NCBI GenBank assembly: GCA_900766795.1 | Contig: CAAFWX010000171.1 | Coordinates: 1-6,793, forward strand | Source: Oscillospiraceae bacterium | Lineage (GTDB): Bacteria > Bacillota_A > Clostridia > Oscillospirales > Ruminococcaceae | DNA: 6,793 nucleotides | Reading direction: 5' to 3' | Shown here: piece by piece, positions 6,541 through 6,793 of the stretch | Layout of the letters: the number at the start of each line of letters is the position of its first letter | How positions within the stretch are numbered: position 1 is the first letter of the stretch | Made by a program: the position numbers and the translations under genes | The notes under the pieces: model-generated | Database searches by the model: none | Told to the model about the DNA's origin: nothing | What the model saw: only the letters and a program-made list of their open reading frames with translations

Positions 6541-6657
6541 GTACCTTGACAGCGGATTTCCCCGTCATGCCTGCCCGACTAATGCCGAGCAGGCACGCCA
6601 CAAACGACTGCGCGGGGAAAGGAGGAAACCCGCGTGAGGCTATACCCTCACAAGTAC
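6541..6657 (-). ncRNA. Candidate multibranched structured leader RNA
   Basis: The minus-strand RNA can close with GUACUU (6657-6652) against AAGGUAC (6547-6541), leaving one bulged G. Inside lie four hairpins in order: GUGAGG/CCUCAC (6651-6634), GCGGG/CCCGC with a 12-base pyrimidine loop (6633-6612), a 12-pair stem from UGCCUGCUCGGC to GUCGGGCAGGCA with an AUUA loop (6595-6568), and a bulged GACGG/CUGUC helix with two further pairs (about 6568-6549, abutting the third stem). Three pairs are G-U on this strand and would be A-C on the other, which argues for a minus-strand transcript. It is not a known RNA class that I recognise. It may instead be a DNA element of a cos site. Confidence 0.4.
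6595..6604 (-). repeat. Ten-base partial copy of the 18-base element
   Basis: TTTGTGGCGT on the minus strand is repeated exactly at 6684-6693, which overlaps the 18-base element at 6674-6691; all three sites share TGTGGCG. It sits between the second and third hairpins of the candidate leader RNA. Confidence 0.4.
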
Positions 6658-6673
6658 ATGATACTACTGTTCG

Positions 6674-6691
6674 TTTGGAAAAAACGCCACA
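6674..6691 (-). repeat. 18-base element, copy 1, after the upstream terminator
   Basis: On the minus strand this reads TGTGGCGTTTTTTCCAAA and differs by one base from the copy at 3937-3954. It begins where the upstream terminator's U-rich tail ends, in the place expected for a promoter of the packaging operon. TATCAT (6663-6658) lies ten bases downstream and resembles a -10 box (five of six), but no good -35 is present. A binding site for a late-gene activator is one possibility. Confidence 0.5.
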
Positions 6692-6722
6692 AAATAATCC
6701 CGCCTGCCAAAAGCAAGCGGGA
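6691..6722 (-). terminator. Intrinsic terminator of the upstream gene
   Basis: In the minus-strand RNA, UCCCGCUUGC (6722-6713) pairs with GCAGGCGGGA (6707-6698) over ten pairs including one G-U, with a five-base loop and a UUAUUUU tail. It starts eight bases after the upstream stop codon. On the plus strand the wobble becomes an A-C mismatch, so it best serves minus-strand transcription. It probably insulates the packaging operon from the gene before it. Confidence 0.75.
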
Positions 6723-6729
6723 CTTTTGC

Positions 6730-6793
6730 TTATTCAAGATAGGACGATAGTTCGTCAATAGCCTGCGCTTCGAGCTTCCGCACAGCCGATTCC
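6730..6793 (-). CDS. C-terminal end of an unidentified upstream gene
   Basis: Twenty codons are visible before a TAA at 6732-6730, reading ESAVRKLEAQAIDELSSYLE; the gene continues past the right edge. The tail is amphipathic and probably helical. Too little is present to name a family. The terminator directly after the stop, with no other gene before terS, is the main support that this reading frame is real. Confidence 0.55.
   Translation of the reverse strand, partial: ESAVRKLEAQAIDELSSYLE

Larger units (their letters stand above)
6400..6729. other. Gene-free region before terS, candidate cos/packaging site and leader
   Basis: About 330 bases lie between the end of the upstream gene and terS, with no convincing coding sequence. 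In lambda-like phages with Nu1/GpA terminases the cos site lies here. From right to left it contains a terminator, one copy of the 18-base element, a cluster of hairpins (6541-6657), phased A/T tracts (6464-6530) and an AT-rich stretch (6421-6460) with CTTAAA twice at a 10-base offset (6438 and 6448). A weak extended -10-like TGCTTTATT occurs in that stretch on the minus strand, without a clear -35. I cannot identify a cut site by eye. Confidence 0.5.

Noticed and set aside
6546..6574. TTGACA at 6546-6551 as a plus-strand -35 box
   Set aside because: No -10-like hexamer occurs at 16-18 bases spacing; the sequence there is the GC-rich palindrome.
6611..6651. Two adjacent perfect hairpins as a terminator or riboswitch
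   Set aside because: No U-tract follows directly on either strand, and I do not recognise any known riboswitch core, so they are kept only as part of the candidate leader fold.
6546..6761. Plus-strand 71-codon frame with a TTG start across the hairpin region
   Set aside because: It has no ribosome site, low-complexity composition, and runs through inverted repeats and a terminator. It is better explained as non-coding.
1..6793. CRISPR array, tRNA or rRNA genes, insertion sequence, integrase or att site
   Set aside because: No regular repeat-spacer pattern, no cloverleaf-like segment, no transposase or integrase motif and no terminal repeats were seen on either strand.

Overview
The window is the packaging and head-assembly module of a tailed double-stranded DNA phage or prophage. 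All supported genes lie on the minus strand, so transcription runs from high to low coordinates. The order is: 3' end of an unknown gene, gene-free structured region, terminase small subunit (Nu1-like), terminase large subunit (GpA family), gpW-like head-tail joining protein, lambda-type portal, HK97-family prohead protease, major capsid protein with a built-in N-terminal scaffold-like region, and the start of a DUF2190-type capsid cement protein. Strong AGGAGG-type ribosome binding sites, roughly balanced base composition and protein style suggest a host in the Firmicutes, perhaps gut Clostridia. This is an inference. No integrase or host gene is present, so prophage and free phage cannot be told apart.

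Layout: 6730-6793 is the tail of an upstream gene, closed by an intrinsic terminator (6691-6722). Positions 6400-6729 hold no convincing gene but carry several hairpins, an 18-base element that recurs between terL and gpW, and a run of helically phased A/T tracts. This is where a lambda-like phage keeps its cos site, and the hairpins also fold well as a minus-strand leader RNA. terS (5824-6399) ends inside a good intrinsic terminator (5800-5846) that separates it from terL. I therefore place the terL start at 5785, downstream of that hairpin, not at the in-frame ATG at 5824. gpW, portal, protease and capsid genes follow with short stop/start overlaps (GTGA, an 8- or 14-base overlap, TGATG), a chain likely to be translationally coupled.

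Together the proteins would build and fill the head. The capsid protein assembles around the portal with its own N-terminal region acting as scaffold, the protease matures it, TerS recognises the packaging site and TerL cuts and pumps DNA through the portal. gpW then seals the filled head for tail attachment, and the DUF2190 protein decorates the shell. All gene assignments rest on recognising family motifs in the translations; no database search was run.

The least ordinary parts are non-coding: a candidate multibranched leader RNA whose G-U pairs favour the minus strand, a hairpin loop in it that copies the 3' tail of 16S rRNA, a terminator inside an essential operon, and a TerS with an AT-hook-like tail encoded next to phased A/T tracts.
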